Below are positions 44,452-53,133 of a stretch of DNA of 64,000 nt, piece by piece. Made by a program: the position numbers and the translations under genes. The notes beneath the pieces are model-generated. The model was not told the origin of the DNA and made no database searches. It saw only the letters and a list, made by a program, of their open reading frames with translations. The stretch comes from Bacillota bacterium (lineage in GTDB: Bacteria > Bacillota > Clostridia > Lachnospirales > Anaerotignaceae), in the NCBI GenBank assembly GCA_019422105.1, contig JAHZDZ010000007.1, positions 110,194-174,193 of the forward strand, given 5' to 3'. Every line of letters begins with the position of its first letter. The first letter of the stretch is position 1.

Positions 44452-45956
44452 TCCTTCTCACCCCTCTGTCCCTTTTTTGTTTTCATTCTGGTTTTCTGTC
44501 TGGGATTGGCAAAAATCGGTCTTCTCTTCATCAGAAAGGAGGGCACTCGGATTATGCTGTCCTTTAAATCGCTCCAATCGTTGAGGCTTCCGGAACAGAA
44601 CGGATAGAGATAAGGTATTCCAAAGCTCTCAAGTCCAGCCAGATGTATCAGCAGCAAAAGCATTGCCAGCCAAAAGCCATAGAGCCCCAGCAGCGATGAC
44701 AAAAATATAACCAGATACTTGCAAAGCCGTATACCCGATACCAGAGAGGTATTGGGTATGACAAAGGTACAAATTCCCGTGAGCGATGCCACAATCACTA
44801 CAATAGGGCTCACAATACCGGCCTCCACTGCCGCGGACCCGATAATAATACCGCCGACAATACCGATGGTCGAGCTGACGGGGGAGGGAAGACGTATGCC
44901 GGCCTCCCGCAAAAGTTCAAAGGCCAGCTCCATAATGAGAACCTCGACAACCGTCGGAAATGGAATATCCGCTCTGGCACCGGCTATTTTGAGGGCAATT
45001 GCCGTGGGCAGCATAGATGGATGAAAGGCAGAAAGGGCAATATATAGTCCCGGAAGGGCAACTGCCACAAAAGCGGCAAAATAGCGCAGTACCCGCATAA
45101 AGCTCATAATTTCCCATCTGTCATAGTAGTCCTCCGCCGCCTGAAAAAATACATTCAATGTAGCAGGCACCAAAAGCACAAAGGGCGTATTGTCCACGAC
45201 TATCACCACTCTTCCCTCATAGAGGGACGCCGCCGTTTTATCCGGTCTTTCCGTCAGCTGCATCTGAGGAAAGGGGGATAGCCAGCTTTTCTCCACCAGC
45301 TGCTCCAAAGCCCCGCTGTCTAGTATTGCGTCCACATCAAGCCTTTTCAGCCTTTTCTCCACCTCCTCCAATATTTCCTTGCGAACAATATCCTCAATAT
45401 ACATCAAAGCCACATTTGTCTTACTCCGTGTTCCAACGGTACTTCGCTTTACCTTAAGCCGTGTGTCCCTGATGCGCCTTCTGATAAGAACAATATTGGT
45501 GCTGACGCTTTCTGTGTAAGCGTCCTTCGGCCCCTGTACCACAACCTCAGTCTCCGCCTTATTTACACCTCTTGACGGCCAGCCCTTGGTGGATACCCTC
45601 AGTGCAAAGGTGTTTCCGTCCATCAAAAGCACAGTATCCCCCAGGAGAATGGAAGTGAATAAATCCTCGAATTTATCAATGTGTGACATTTCTCCTACGG
45701 AGATTGCCTCCATTTCAAGCCTTTCGAGCAAGCCTCCTGTACCCGGCGCTGTAATGCTTGCACGGTTCATCAAGTTTGTCATAACAGAATCTTCTATGAC
45801 GTCTGTATTGACAATATTATCTGTGTAGACCATAAAAACAACAATATCGCTTTTCTCTCCTATGCGGAACTCCCGCATAATAATATCATCGCAGTCCTTC
45901 AGGCGCTGTTTTATGTAGTCCATATTTTCCTTTAGATTTACGCTGATTTTCTCCAC
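44448..45956 (-). CDS. gerAA: Spore germination receptor subunit A (GerAA/GerKA family)
   Basis: A 502-residue protein of the GerA family: an N-terminal cytoplasmic region (CDDIIMREFRIGEKSDIVVF, LLMDGNTFALRVSTKGWPSR, GPKDAYTESVSTNIVLIRRR), then five or so membrane helices and an RRPIFANPRQK tail. It is the A subunit of the germinant receptor, whose trimer forms a channel. The frame opens at a TTG at 45992, but GGAG lies 8 bp before a GTG at 45956, which was chosen. It is the first gene of gerAA-gerAB-gerAC, expected to be forespore-specific. Confidence 0.92.
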   Translation of the reverse strand: MEKISVNLKENMDYIKQRLKDCDDIIMREFRIGEKSDIVVFMVYTDNIVNTDVIEDSVMTNLMNRASITAPGTGGLLERLEMEAISVGEMSHIDKFEDLFTSILLGDTVLLMDGNTFALRVSTKGWPSRGVNKAETEVVVQGPKDAYTESVSTNIVLIRRRIRDTRLKVKRSTVGTRSKTNVALMYIEDIVRKEILEEVEKRLKRLDVDAILDSGALEQLVEKSWLSPFPQMQLTERPDKTAASLYEGRVVIVVDNTPFVLLVPATLNVFFQAAEDYYDRWEIMSFMRVLRYFAAFVAVALPGLYIALSAFHPSMLPTAIALKIAGARADIPFPTVVEVLIMELAFELLREAGIRLPSPVSSTIGIVGGIIIGSAAVEAGIVSPIVVIVASLTGICTFVIPNTSLVSGIRLCKYLVIFLSSLLGLYGFWLAMLLLLIHLAGLESFGIPYLYPFCSGSLNDWSDLKDSIIRVPSFLMKRRPIFANPRQKTRMKTKKGQRGEKE

Positions 45957-46496
45957 TTGACTCACTCCTGTCCTTTTTAACAGGATTTGCAAAAAGCGTA
46001 TTTTTTATACAAAAAAAGAACGCTGATTTTCCAGCGTCCCTGCTTATCAAAAAACTTTTGAGTGGGCTCTGCCCGCACCCGTAAGCCTTTAAAAGACTTA
46101 ACCCAAACCTGCATCAGAAATCAAGTCCCCTTGGTTTCAAGGAAAACGCAGTTTTCCGATGCAGGCGAAGGGTGAAACTTTTCCAGGGTTATAGGGGCAG
46201 CGCCCCTGAGAATTTTCTTTTTTGACATACAGAAAAGGCGCTGATTATATCAGCGCCCTTAGGCTGTCGAAAAACCTATTTTAAACCTTGGGCGTTGCCC
46301 AAACCCACTCGCTTTTTGTAAAAAGCGAGACAAAAACTTTTGCAGAAACCGCGTATTTACGCGGTTTCTAAAGGGTCAAGGGACAATCCCTTGTGGGGTT
46401 GTAGGGGTAAAACCCCTACGGTTTTGACTTTTTTGACATACAAAAAAGGCGCTGATTATATCAGCGCCCTTCCATATAAAATTTTAAAAGGATTTT
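45957..46496. repeat. Intergenic family 1 repeats with duplicated TolC-gene terminator
   Basis: No gene is seen. From the TolC-family stop, a terminator at 46428-46471 comes first, then a family 1 copy (46261-46427), then a second terminator copy (46217-46260). A related degenerate unit follows (about 46050-46216), with a further hairpin AACGCTG/CAGCGT near 46020-46038. The ends GGGTTATAGGGG and GGGTTGTAGGGG show that the two units are related. Confidence 0.65.
46217..46471 (-). repeat. 44-bp direct repeats (terminator) flanking a family 1 repeat
   Basis: The terminator segment containing AAGGCGCTGATTATATCAGC is present at 46217-46260 and 46428-46471 (one or two differences, period 211). The intervening 167 bp begins GGCTGTCGAAAAACCTATTT, has TTGGGC-GTT-GCCCAA (46289-46303) and TCGC(T)5/(A)5GCGA (46309-46328). 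Confidence 0.75.
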
Positions 46497-47696
46497 TTAC
46501 TTCGATTTTTCAGAGGAGCCTTCCGAGCTGCCGGAAGCACTTCCGCCGCCGCCCATGGACAGCATAAAGGAATGCTCCATGGTAAATTTCAACTGTTCAT
46601 AGTTATAAATATTGCTTTCCAAATCATTCTTTGCAGACTGTACACCCAAGGCTGCCTGATCCAGAGCAAGCTTTGTGATGTTGCCTACCTCGTAATTTGC
46701 CTGTGCAACCTTGTAATCATTTTCCGCCGCCGTCAGAGCCGCTTCGTAGGACTTCTGATTTGCCTCCAGCTGCTGCAGGGAAGCATAGGTTGTACGCATA
46801 TTGTTGGCCGTGTCTGTCTTCAAGTCCTTAAAGTTTCTCTGTGCTTCCTTAAGGTTCAGTTCTTTTTTCTTCCAGTTGGAAGCGCTGTCCGTCGGGTTTA
46901 CATTGAAATCAAATTCCGTGCTGTCCACAGCCTTCTCCTGTACCTTCAGATAGGGATTGGAAGCCATGCTTTTTGTAATGTAGGTTTCCAAATCCGTGTC
47001 CATTTTGAAGGGCACAAATTCCGCACTGTAGGAAATGCTGTATTCCTCATCCGCCTTAAGACCTAAAAGGTTGTTCAGTCCCAGATAATCGGATTTAAGC
47101 TGTAATTCCAAAAGAGATATTTTCTCCTTTGTCTGCGCAACGCTGGTGCGCTGTTTCACCAAATCCGACTCACTTATCATGCCCAGATTGTATTTCAGCT
47201 GTGCATTTGACAAATCCTGCATAGCCAATGCATAACTGTCCTTCAGCATTGCCAGAGAGCTTTCGTCACTCTTTATTTTTGTAAAGTAACTGAGTACGGA
47301 GAATTCCGCCGATTCCTTTGTCATCTGCTCACTGTAGCGGGAACTTGAAAGCCCTGTCAGTATGGAATCAAGCCCTGTGAGGAAGGAAAGCCTTGTGCTG
47401 TCGGCAAATATGGTGCCATCCACCTGAGGCATTGTCTGCCCCATATTCTGAACCAGGCTTTCCTGGGTGTCCTCCATATATTCCACATTGTCCGCCAATG
47501 ATTTCAGACTGGAATTATTTTTAATTGCCATCTCCACCGCTTCGTCGTAGGAGATAACCTTTTCTTCACTCGCCGCCTCTGTTTTTGTGTTTTCAGCCGC
47601 ACTTTTTTGCTCCGCCGCAAAAACATTTCCCGCTGTCATGGACAGGCACAATACAGTTACCATAAGCGCCCTTGGCAGCACCGCTTTCTTCTTCAC
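46497..47696 (-). CDS. TolC-family (outer-membrane efflux protein-like) secreted protein
   Basis: A 399-residue protein with a Sec signal peptide (about 1-27, ending GNVFAAEQ) and two long helical hairpins of the OEP/TolC family (PF02321). VISYDEAVEMAIKNNSSLKS opens repeat 1, KYNLGMISESDLVKQRTSVA is its second helix, and ANYEVGNITKLALDQAALGV is the matching helix of repeat 2. The tail is Gly/Ser-rich. TolC makes outer-membrane channels in diderms, but such proteins also occur in monoderm clostridia with unknown role. It starts with GTG and follows the stalk-domain gene by 22 bp. Confidence 0.8.
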   Translation of the reverse strand: MKKKAVLPRALMVTVLCLSMTAGNVFAAEQKSAAENTKTEAASEEKVISYDEAVEMAIKNNSSLKSLADNVEYMEDTQESLVQNMGQTMPQVDGTIFADSTRLSFLTGLDSILTGLSSSRYSEQMTKESAEFSVLSYFTKIKSDESSLAMLKDSYALAMQDLSNAQLKYNLGMISESDLVKQRTSVAQTKEKISLLELQLKSDYLGLNNLLGLKADEEYSISYSAEFVPFKMDTDLETYITKSMASNPYLKVQEKAVDSTEFDFNVNPTDSASNWKKKELNLKEAQRNFKDLKTDTANNMRTTYASLQQLEANQKSYEAALTAAENDYKVAQANYEVGNITKLALDQAALGVQSAKNDLESNIYNYEQLKFTMEHSFMLSMGGGGSASGSSEGSSEKSK

Positions 47697-47718
47697 CTAT
47701 AACCATTCCTTTCTGCTA

Positions 47719-48498
47719 TCAATCATCATCGTCAGCCGCATAATTTCCAGCTGATTTAAAGTTAAAGTCCACAGTCTCTTCTTTCTGGTTCAACTGGTTT
47801 CTGACAGTAATAGACAAAGTTCCCACCTCAAAATCAAGCGGAATTTGTTCAAATATCAAATTTCCTTCTATCTCGTCTTTTCTGCTGCCATCGTTTCCAC
47901 CCGGTTTAATGTCACTGTACCAGGTCTTATCCCAGCGGTCCACATTTGACTTCATCTTATACTCTTTGCCGTCAATCACCAACTTGCTCTTTGCCTGTAC
48001 CAGCATAATATTATGGGTAGAGGTATTTTCCATGGTGACAAAAAATTTAGTCGTGTCGTTTCCATCCTTGATACTCATGCCGGTAATCTGAAGGATAAAA
48101 TCAGAGGTTCTCTGCTTAATGGGCAGCTTTTCGTAAACTGTGCCATCTGTAGATTCATTGTCCTTGACATAAACAATTTTTTCTACCGGAACTTCTTTAA
48201 TGACTTCTTTGACCTCCGGCTCAGGGCTTGTAATGATAACCTGCCTCATGTTGGCATCCCAGCTCACGGTAGCGCCAAGCTGATCTGCCACAAAGCGTAT
48301 GGGCACGTACACCCTGCTGTTATAGTTCAAAACAGGCATCTCGCTGTCCGCTGCTACATTACTGCCGTTAATCTTAAATGTGATATCTCCGGGGAGTACG
48401 GCTGAAACATTGATGCCTGCCGCAACCGCCGGTATGGTCATCATACAGGCAGCCCCTACCACTACGCCGGAAGCGAATGTCTTCCAATTCTTTTTCAT
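47719..48498 (-). CDS. Stalk-domain (copper amine oxidase N-like) secreted protein
   Basis: A 259-residue exported protein. After a signal peptide (about 1-27), a copper-amine-oxidase N-terminal-like stalk domain (about 30-85) shows ITFKINGSNV, VLNYNSRVYVPIRFVADQLG and VSWDANMRQVIITSPE. A predicted extended or coiled linker (KEVIKEVPVEKIVYVKDN) leads to a C-terminal beta-sandwich-like domain of about 120 residues (DFILQITGMSIKDGNDTTKF...). The ATG at 48498 follows AGGAGG. An ATG 21 bp upstream lacks a good site. It is co-transcribed with the TolC-family gene, which suggests a surface complex. Confidence 0.82.
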   Translation of the reverse strand: MKKNWKTFASGVVVGAACMMTIPAVAAGINVSAVLPGDITFKINGSNVAADSEMPVLNYNSRVYVPIRFVADQLGATVSWDANMRQVIITSPEPEVKEVIKEVPVEKIVYVKDNESTDGTVYEKLPIKQRTSDFILQITGMSIKDGNDTTKFFVTMENTSTHNIMLVQAKSKLVIDGKEYKMKSNVDRWDKTWYSDIKPGGNDGSRKDEIEGNLIFEQIPLDFEVGTLSITVRNQLNQKEETVDFNFKSAGNYAADDDD

Positions 48499-48806
48499 AC
48501 TGCTCCTCCTTTTTTCCACAAAGCTATATACGGGTTTCTATTCCAAAAAGTTTGACACTAAAACTTCTTTTTTCATTTGTTGTTCGCATATTTCTCAATC
48601 TGTTTTCCCAAAAGCCTTTCCTGTACTGCCTTACTCTATTATTTTACCACAGCTTTTGCCCCTTGTCTCGCCAAAGGACAAACCTTAGGAAAACCTTAAA
48701 AATATGCTGTGTTCCTTAGAATAGCATCATATTTTTTTAACAAAAAAACCCCTTTCGGGGTTTTTCTGTTTTTTATGAAGCTATATTAGTTAATTTAGAT
48801 TCTAAA
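48499..48806. other. Gap between the S-layer-like gene and the stalk-domain gene
   Basis: About 300 bp. The terminator of the S-layer-like gene is at 48744-48765. A GGTAAAATAAT -10-like segment near 48638-48648 (minus strand) may belong to the stalk-domain gene. No gene is seen. Confidence 0.45.
48744..48765 (-). terminator. Terminator after the S-layer-like gene
   Basis: AAAAACCCC/GGGGTTTTT with loop TTTC is followed on the minus strand by TT runs. This is a canonical rho-independent signal. Confidence 0.85.
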
Positions 48807-51143
48807 TTAGTTTAATGTAGCTGTCTTTGTAGCGTCATCCCAAGCGATCTTGTCATCGTTTAAGCCTAAAGCATGGCCAAGGTCTCTTAATGGAAGGAAT
48901 GTTCTTGCGTCTGTAATTTCAGGAGCTGCAGACATAGGAACCTGAGTACCGCTGATTGTCATGATGTTGCTTCCGATTGTCATGCTGATAACCCTGGAGC
49001 CGAAAAGAACTGTTACAGTCTTAGTCGCGTCATCCCAAGATACGATAGCCTGACCGGAAAGAGCTTTTGTTACTGCTCTTAAAGGCATCATTGTGTAACC
49101 ATCTTTGTTGATGTAAGCTGGAGCGCCATCTACGCTAAGGTCGATAACTGTGTCTCCTGCTTTCATTTCTGTAGCGCCGATTGTTACAACAATCTTAGTT
49201 GTGAATGTAGAGTCATCCTGGTCACGTCCTGCTGTTACAACAGTAACGAAATCTTTCATAACTGTTACATCACAGTCACTGAAATAACCTGCAATCTTCT
49301 TAGCTTCAGTTGCATTGTCAGCTACGCTAACTTCAGCATTCTTGGAGTCTGTAAATTTAGCGGAAGATGCTTTTGCATACTCAATTGTATTCTCGAAGGA
49401 TTTCTCTAAAATATCAAGCTTGTAATCTCCAGTTGGCAGAGATCTGTTCAGGTATAACTGAAGGTTGGAAAGTTTGATAACGCCTGCTTCTTTGGAACTT
49501 ACAGATTTAACGTCGATATCAAGTGTACCGCCAGTTACGCTTACATCATCAAGCTTAAGGTCACCTGCTGTTACCTCATACTCTACTGTATCCTCAAACT
49601 GCATTCCTTCTGCGTTTAAGAAAAGGTCGATGTCTTTGTCAAGAGCGCCTGGAACTGTTTCTGTAATTGTAATATCATTGATAGCTACATTTCTGTAGTC
49701 AATTTTTACTTCATTTTTCTTTGATTCAACCTTAACAGGCATAACTGCCTTTGCTGCTGTTACGCTTTGCTCTTCAGACTCGCCGCCACCATAAATCTTA
49801 GCAACGATATCGCCCTCGAAGCCCGGCTCTACGGAAACTGAGAATGTCATCTCAAGTTTAACTTTTCCGCTAGGGTCAAGGAATTCTTCTGTATCTGAGC
49901 TGTCCTCGCTGAATGTAAATTCTGTTTTATTTTTGTTGATGCCTTTTTCAATTACTCCTGCAATATTGTCTTCTGAAAGACCAACTTTGTCAGAATCTGT
50001 TACGTCAACACCAATAATTTTAACTTCTTCTGGGAATTCAATTGTTGTTTTCCTTGTAAATAACCAGGAACCTTCAACAATTTCTTTCAAAGTTATCTTT
50101 AATGTCTCGTTGTCCTCATCAAGCTGACCTGCAATGATTTCTGGAAGATCCTTGTCTTCTACCTTCCATGTGTAGCCATAGTCAACCATAGTACCAACTT
50201 CAAGCGTTACTTTGTCGATACCTGCGCCGCTGATTGTGAGCTCTGCGATATCGCCGACTTCAGCATCGCTGGTGTTTCTGATCTCGATACCCTTAAGCAG
50301 ATACATAGCAGCTCTGGTGGATACATCGCCATCTGTTTCGAAAGTAATTTCGTCATCTGTAACTTTGAGACTTCCGGTCTTGATGCTCATTTCGGTATCG
50401 CCGGTTGCTACAGAGCCTGCAACCATCTCAAGTGTAACAGTGGATTTTGTGTTGAACTCAAACTCGCCGCCAATTTTGATTGTTACAGTCTTACCGCTTT
50501 CCAAAGAACCTGCTGCTGTCTCGGTAAGCACGATGTTCTTGATTCCTTCTGCTTTATCAGGAACGTCTGTTTTCTTCTCAATGGAAGCTGTTACAGAACC
50601 GCTTGCTACGTTAGCAATTGGATATGTGCCCTCTGAGAATACAGAGTCGATAGCGGAAAGAGTAATTTCTGCTACGCCCTTATCTGTTGCCTTTGCAATA
50701 ACAGGGAAGCTGAGAGCTTCAATCTTCTTAGGTGCATCCGCATTGCCTAAGTCAAATGCAGCTTTTTCTACTTTTACGACAATTGTCTTAGCGTCAATTA
50801 CCTTGTAGGAAATTTTACCTGCATTGCTGATAGTAGCGGTACCGTCTGTTACCTCAACGCCATTGTATGCTCCTGATGTATTATTGGAGATACCTGGAAG
50901 CGTCGCATCTTGCTTGTTGGTATTCCACTCAGCGCCTGTCAGCTTTAACTGGAACTCCTCATACTCTGATGTTCCTGGGAACATAGCTGTGTCAATCTCA
51001 ACGTCAAGCTGTGTTTTAATCTGTCCGTTGAGAGCAACTGTCTGCACTTTGCTGATGCTGTTTGTAGATTTAGCAAAAGCGCTCATTGGCAACATAGTAA
51101 CAACCATAGCTGCTGCCAACAATAAAGATAATTGTTTCTTCAT
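48807..51143 (-). CDS. Large S-layer-like secreted protein with C-terminal stalk domain
   Basis: A 778-residue exported protein with signal peptide MKKQLSLLLAAAMVVTMLPM and cleavage after SAFA. The body is beta-rich and acidic, in repeated sandwich-like units (KTVTIKIGGEFEFNTKSTVT, GKVKLEMTFSVSVEPGFEGD), with only one cysteine. The C-terminal 115 residues are two copper-amine-oxidase N-like stalk units (GYTMMPLRAVTKALSG...VSWDDATKTVTV and ARTFLPLRDLGHALGL...). Codon use is narrow (GCT, GTT, AAG, CTT-rich), unlike neighbours, as in highly expressed genes. With the strong promoter and terminator this suggests an abundant surface-layer or wall protein. Confidence 0.82.
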   Translation of the reverse strand: MKKQLSLLLAAAMVVTMLPMSAFAKSTNSISKVQTVALNGQIKTQLDVEIDTAMFPGTSEYEEFQLKLTGAEWNTNKQDATLPGISNNTSGAYNGVEVTDGTATISNAGKISYKVIDAKTIVVKVEKAAFDLGNADAPKKIEALSFPVIAKATDKGVAEITLSAIDSVFSEGTYPIANVASGSVTASIEKKTDVPDKAEGIKNIVLTETAAGSLESGKTVTIKIGGEFEFNTKSTVTLEMVAGSVATGDTEMSIKTGSLKVTDDEITFETDGDVSTRAAMYLLKGIEIRNTSDAEVGDIAELTISGAGIDKVTLEVGTMVDYGYTWKVEDKDLPEIIAGQLDEDNETLKITLKEIVEGSWLFTRKTTIEFPEEVKIIGVDVTDSDKVGLSEDNIAGVIEKGINKNKTEFTFSEDSSDTEEFLDPSGKVKLEMTFSVSVEPGFEGDIVAKIYGGGESEEQSVTAAKAVMPVKVESKKNEVKIDYRNVAINDITITETVPGALDKDIDLFLNAEGMQFEDTVEYEVTAGDLKLDDVSVTGGTLDIDVKSVSSKEAGVIKLSNLQLYLNRSLPTGDYKLDILEKSFENTIEYAKASSAKFTDSKNAEVSVADNATEAKKIAGYFSDCDVTVMKDFVTVVTAGRDQDDSTFTTKIVVTIGATEMKAGDTVIDLSVDGAPAYINKDGYTMMPLRAVTKALSGQAIVSWDDATKTVTVLFGSRVISMTIGSNIMTISGTQVPMSAAPEITDARTFLPLRDLGHALGLNDDKIAWDDATKTATLN

Positions 51144-51219
51144 CTTTGTTTCCTCCTTTTAAAATTTGTTTAAGTTTTTGTGTAGAGCTACTCGATTTGG
51201 TATCTCTGTTACAAAATGA

Positions 51220-51248
51220 ATTGTAGCACGTCGCTTTTGCCCCGTCAA
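51220..51248 (-). promoter_or_regulatory. Strong promoter of the S-layer-like gene
   Basis: On the minus strand, TTGACG (51243-51248), 17 bp, then TACAAT (51220-51225). The predicted leader is about 70 nt and ends in AAAGGAGG. Confidence 0.75.
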
Positions 51249-51264
51249 CACTTTCGCCCCAGAT

Positions 51265-51320
51265 GTAATCATACTGTAATAAACGTAATATCGCGGTAAT
51301 ATACGTCTTCTCGCTGTAAT
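51265..51320. promoter_or_regulatory. GTAAT repeats spaced at about one helical turn
   Basis: GTAAT starts at 51265, 51276, 51285, 51296 and 51316, so spacings are 11, 9, 11 and 20 bp. They lie just upstream of the S-layer-like gene promoter, where an activator or bent-DNA element would act. Confidence 0.5.
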
Positions 51321-51444
51321 ATTACCCCTTGAGGCGGGCGCGCCGAAAGGACGCAAAGCCTTATGCTTTCCCTATTATAGCCTGTCCGCCGCCCTTTTGC
51401 AAGTATTTCGTCAATCTTGTAACCCTTTTGTAATCTTCCGTGGG

Positions 51445-51497
51445 TTATCCACAGGAAACCGCTCTTTAGGAACAGCCTGTCCACAGCTTTGTCCACA
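51445..51497 (+). promoter_or_regulatory. DnaA-box cluster
   Basis: A perfect TTATCCACA is at 51445-51453. Variants CTGTCCACA (51478-51486) and TTGTCCACA (51489-51497) follow on the same strand. The cluster lies about 570 bp upstream of DnaD-like and DnaI-like genes. Confidence 0.5.
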
Positions 51498-51530
51498 TTG
51501 CTGTGTAAAAACATGACTTTCCCGTACCCT

Positions 51531-51880
51531 GGCCCCTAAAATTTTTGAATAATGATTTAATTTAGTCCCTCTCCTTCTGCGGAAACTCCTTTCTTTAAAA
51601 CAGAAACGAGTCTCCTTTGCCTGAGATTTATGGTATAATATCCGCGAAAAAGCGGAGAGAAGCCGAAAAAGAAGCGGCTGGACTGCATAGCAGGCAGGGG
51701 GGTGATTTTTAAAGGCTTCGAGGAGCGACGCGACCGAGCAAAAGCAGGAGAGGCTTTCCGCCCCCGGCCCCTAAAATTTTTCATAATAATATGCTGTAGG
51801 TTCTCCCTTCCTGCGGAAGCCCCTATCCTCGAAGCCAGAAATGGGCTTCTCCTTTTATTGAGATTTATGCTATAATGGGA
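51531..51880 (+). repeat. Family 2 repeat, tandem arrangement
   Basis: GGCCCCTAAAATTTTT occurs at 51531 and again at 51766, and ATTTATGSTATAAT at 51626 and 51863, so a unit of about 235 bp is duplicated, the second copy in part. Unit 1 carries the full family 2 core: TATAAT (51634-51639), TCCGC/GCGGA (51641-51656), AGCCG/CGGCT (51661-51679), then GGAGCGACGCGACCGAG (51722-51738). Confidence 0.7.
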
Positions 51881-52071
51881 TAGAAGTTTAAATTTTAAAT
51901 GTGTTGGTTTTTATGAAATAGTAAAAAAATATTAAATGTTCTTTTATTAAGAAGAAAAGTACATGGAGAACACAAATCTATTCTAAAATTGGTACTATTT
52001 TAAAAACCTATACCTTTTCAAGACCTTCGAACAGATTACTCTGCTCTATTACCACAGAAAGGATACCTGTC

Positions 52072-53130
52072 ATGGCAGTGAAAATAAGCACACAAAATAA
52101 TACCTCGGGCCTGATACTGCTTCCGGCCCGCTTTATAGAGGAATACATGCCGAAGGCGCCCGCCGCCTTTTCCACCGTATACATATACGCCTACGCCAAA
52201 TGCATCTGCGGAAGCCTCAGTCTTTCCACAGAGGATATTGCCGCCGCTTTGGGGATGCTCGCTAGCGACGTGCTGAAGGCATGGGCCTATTGGGAGGAAA
52301 AAGGCGTTCTTACCTATGAACAGGATGGGGACGCCATTGTTTTTTTGGACTTGCAGAACACCCTGCCTGCTCAGGCGGCAAACACACTAAAGCGCATCGC
52401 TGTTGAGCGCAAGCCCTCCTACTCCCCAGAGGAGCTGGATATTTACTGTAACAAAAGCAGTGATGTGAAACAGCTTTTTGCCTCCGCCTCGGAGTTTTTG
52501 GGAAAAATGCTTTCCTATAACGATATGAGCACTCTATTCAGCTTCTACGACTGGCTGCGGCTTCCCATGGATGTCATAGAGCTTCTTCTGGCCTACTGTG
52601 TACAAAACGGACACACCTCCATGCGCTACATTGAAAAGGTTGCCGTGGACTGGGCCGACAGCGGTGTCAACACAGCGGAAAAAGCGAGAGACAGAGTACG
52701 GCTTTACAGCAGTGATTACCGCCAGATTATGAAGGCTTTCGGCCAGGGAGGGCGCACGCCCGTGGAATCGGAGGAGCGCATGATAAAAAGGTGGCTGGGA
52801 GAATACAATATGTCCCTCTCCCTTATCACACTTGCCTGCCGTAAGACCATAGAGGCCATTGGAAAACCATCCTTCCAGTATGCTGAATCCATACTCCTGA
52901 ACTGGTCAAAAAATAAAGTCAAAACAGAGGAGGATGTAAAGGCGCTGGAGGAAAGCTTCCAGAAATCAAAGCAGGAAAAGACAAGCCAGTCCACCGCGTC
53001 TAAAGTTACCGCGCCCCAAAACGCGGCGCCGAAAAAAAACCGTTTTGTCAATTACGAGCAGCGGAAATGGGACTTTGACGAATTGGAGAGGCTCTCAAAG
53101 GAAAAGCTCAGAAAGGAAGGGAAGGAATAG
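52072..53130 (+). CDS. DnaD domain-containing replication protein
   Basis: A 352-residue protein of the DnaD/DnaB (Gram-positive primosome) class. An N-terminal winged-helix-like region (about 30-100, LSLSTEDIAAALGMLASDVL, AWAYWEEKGVL) is followed by two DnaB_2-type C-terminal domains. These are about 120-200 (MSTLFSFYDWLRLPMDVIEL, YIEKVAVDWADSGV) and about 215-300 (ERMIKRWLGEYNMSLSLITL, YAESILLNWSKNKVKT). A charged tail ends the protein. It should act in helicase loading or replication restart with the DnaI/DnaC-like protein encoded 3 bp downstream. Confidence 0.88.
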   Translation: MAVKISTQNNTSGLILLPARFIEEYMPKAPAAFSTVYIYAYAKCICGSLSLSTEDIAAALGMLASDVLKAWAYWEEKGVLTYEQDGDAIVFLDLQNTLPAQAANTLKRIAVERKPSYSPEELDIYCNKSSDVKQLFASASEFLGKMLSYNDMSTLFSFYDWLRLPMDVIELLLAYCVQNGHTSMRYIEKVAVDWADSGVNTAEKARDRVRLYSSDYRQIMKAFGQGGRTPVESEERMIKRWLGEYNMSLSLITLACRKTIEAIGKPSFQYAESILLNWSKNKVKTEEDVKALEESFQKSKQEKTSQSTASKVTAPQNAAPKKNRFVNYEQRKWDFDELERLSKEKLRKEGKE

Positions 53131-53133
53131 GCC

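Larger units (their letters stand above)
51144..52071. other. Regulatory and repeat-rich gap upstream of the S-layer-like gene
   Basis: No gene is seen in about 930 bp. In order it holds the S-layer-like gene promoter (51220-51248), spaced GTAAT repeats (51265-51320) and a DnaA-box cluster (51445-51497). The family 2 tandem (51531-51880) and a very AT-rich stretch (51885-51965) follow, next to the replication genes. Confidence 0.6.

Noticed and set aside
51445..51965. Chromosomal oriC
   Set aside because: dnaA and dnaN are absent and only three boxes are seen, so it is reported only as a DnaA-box cluster.
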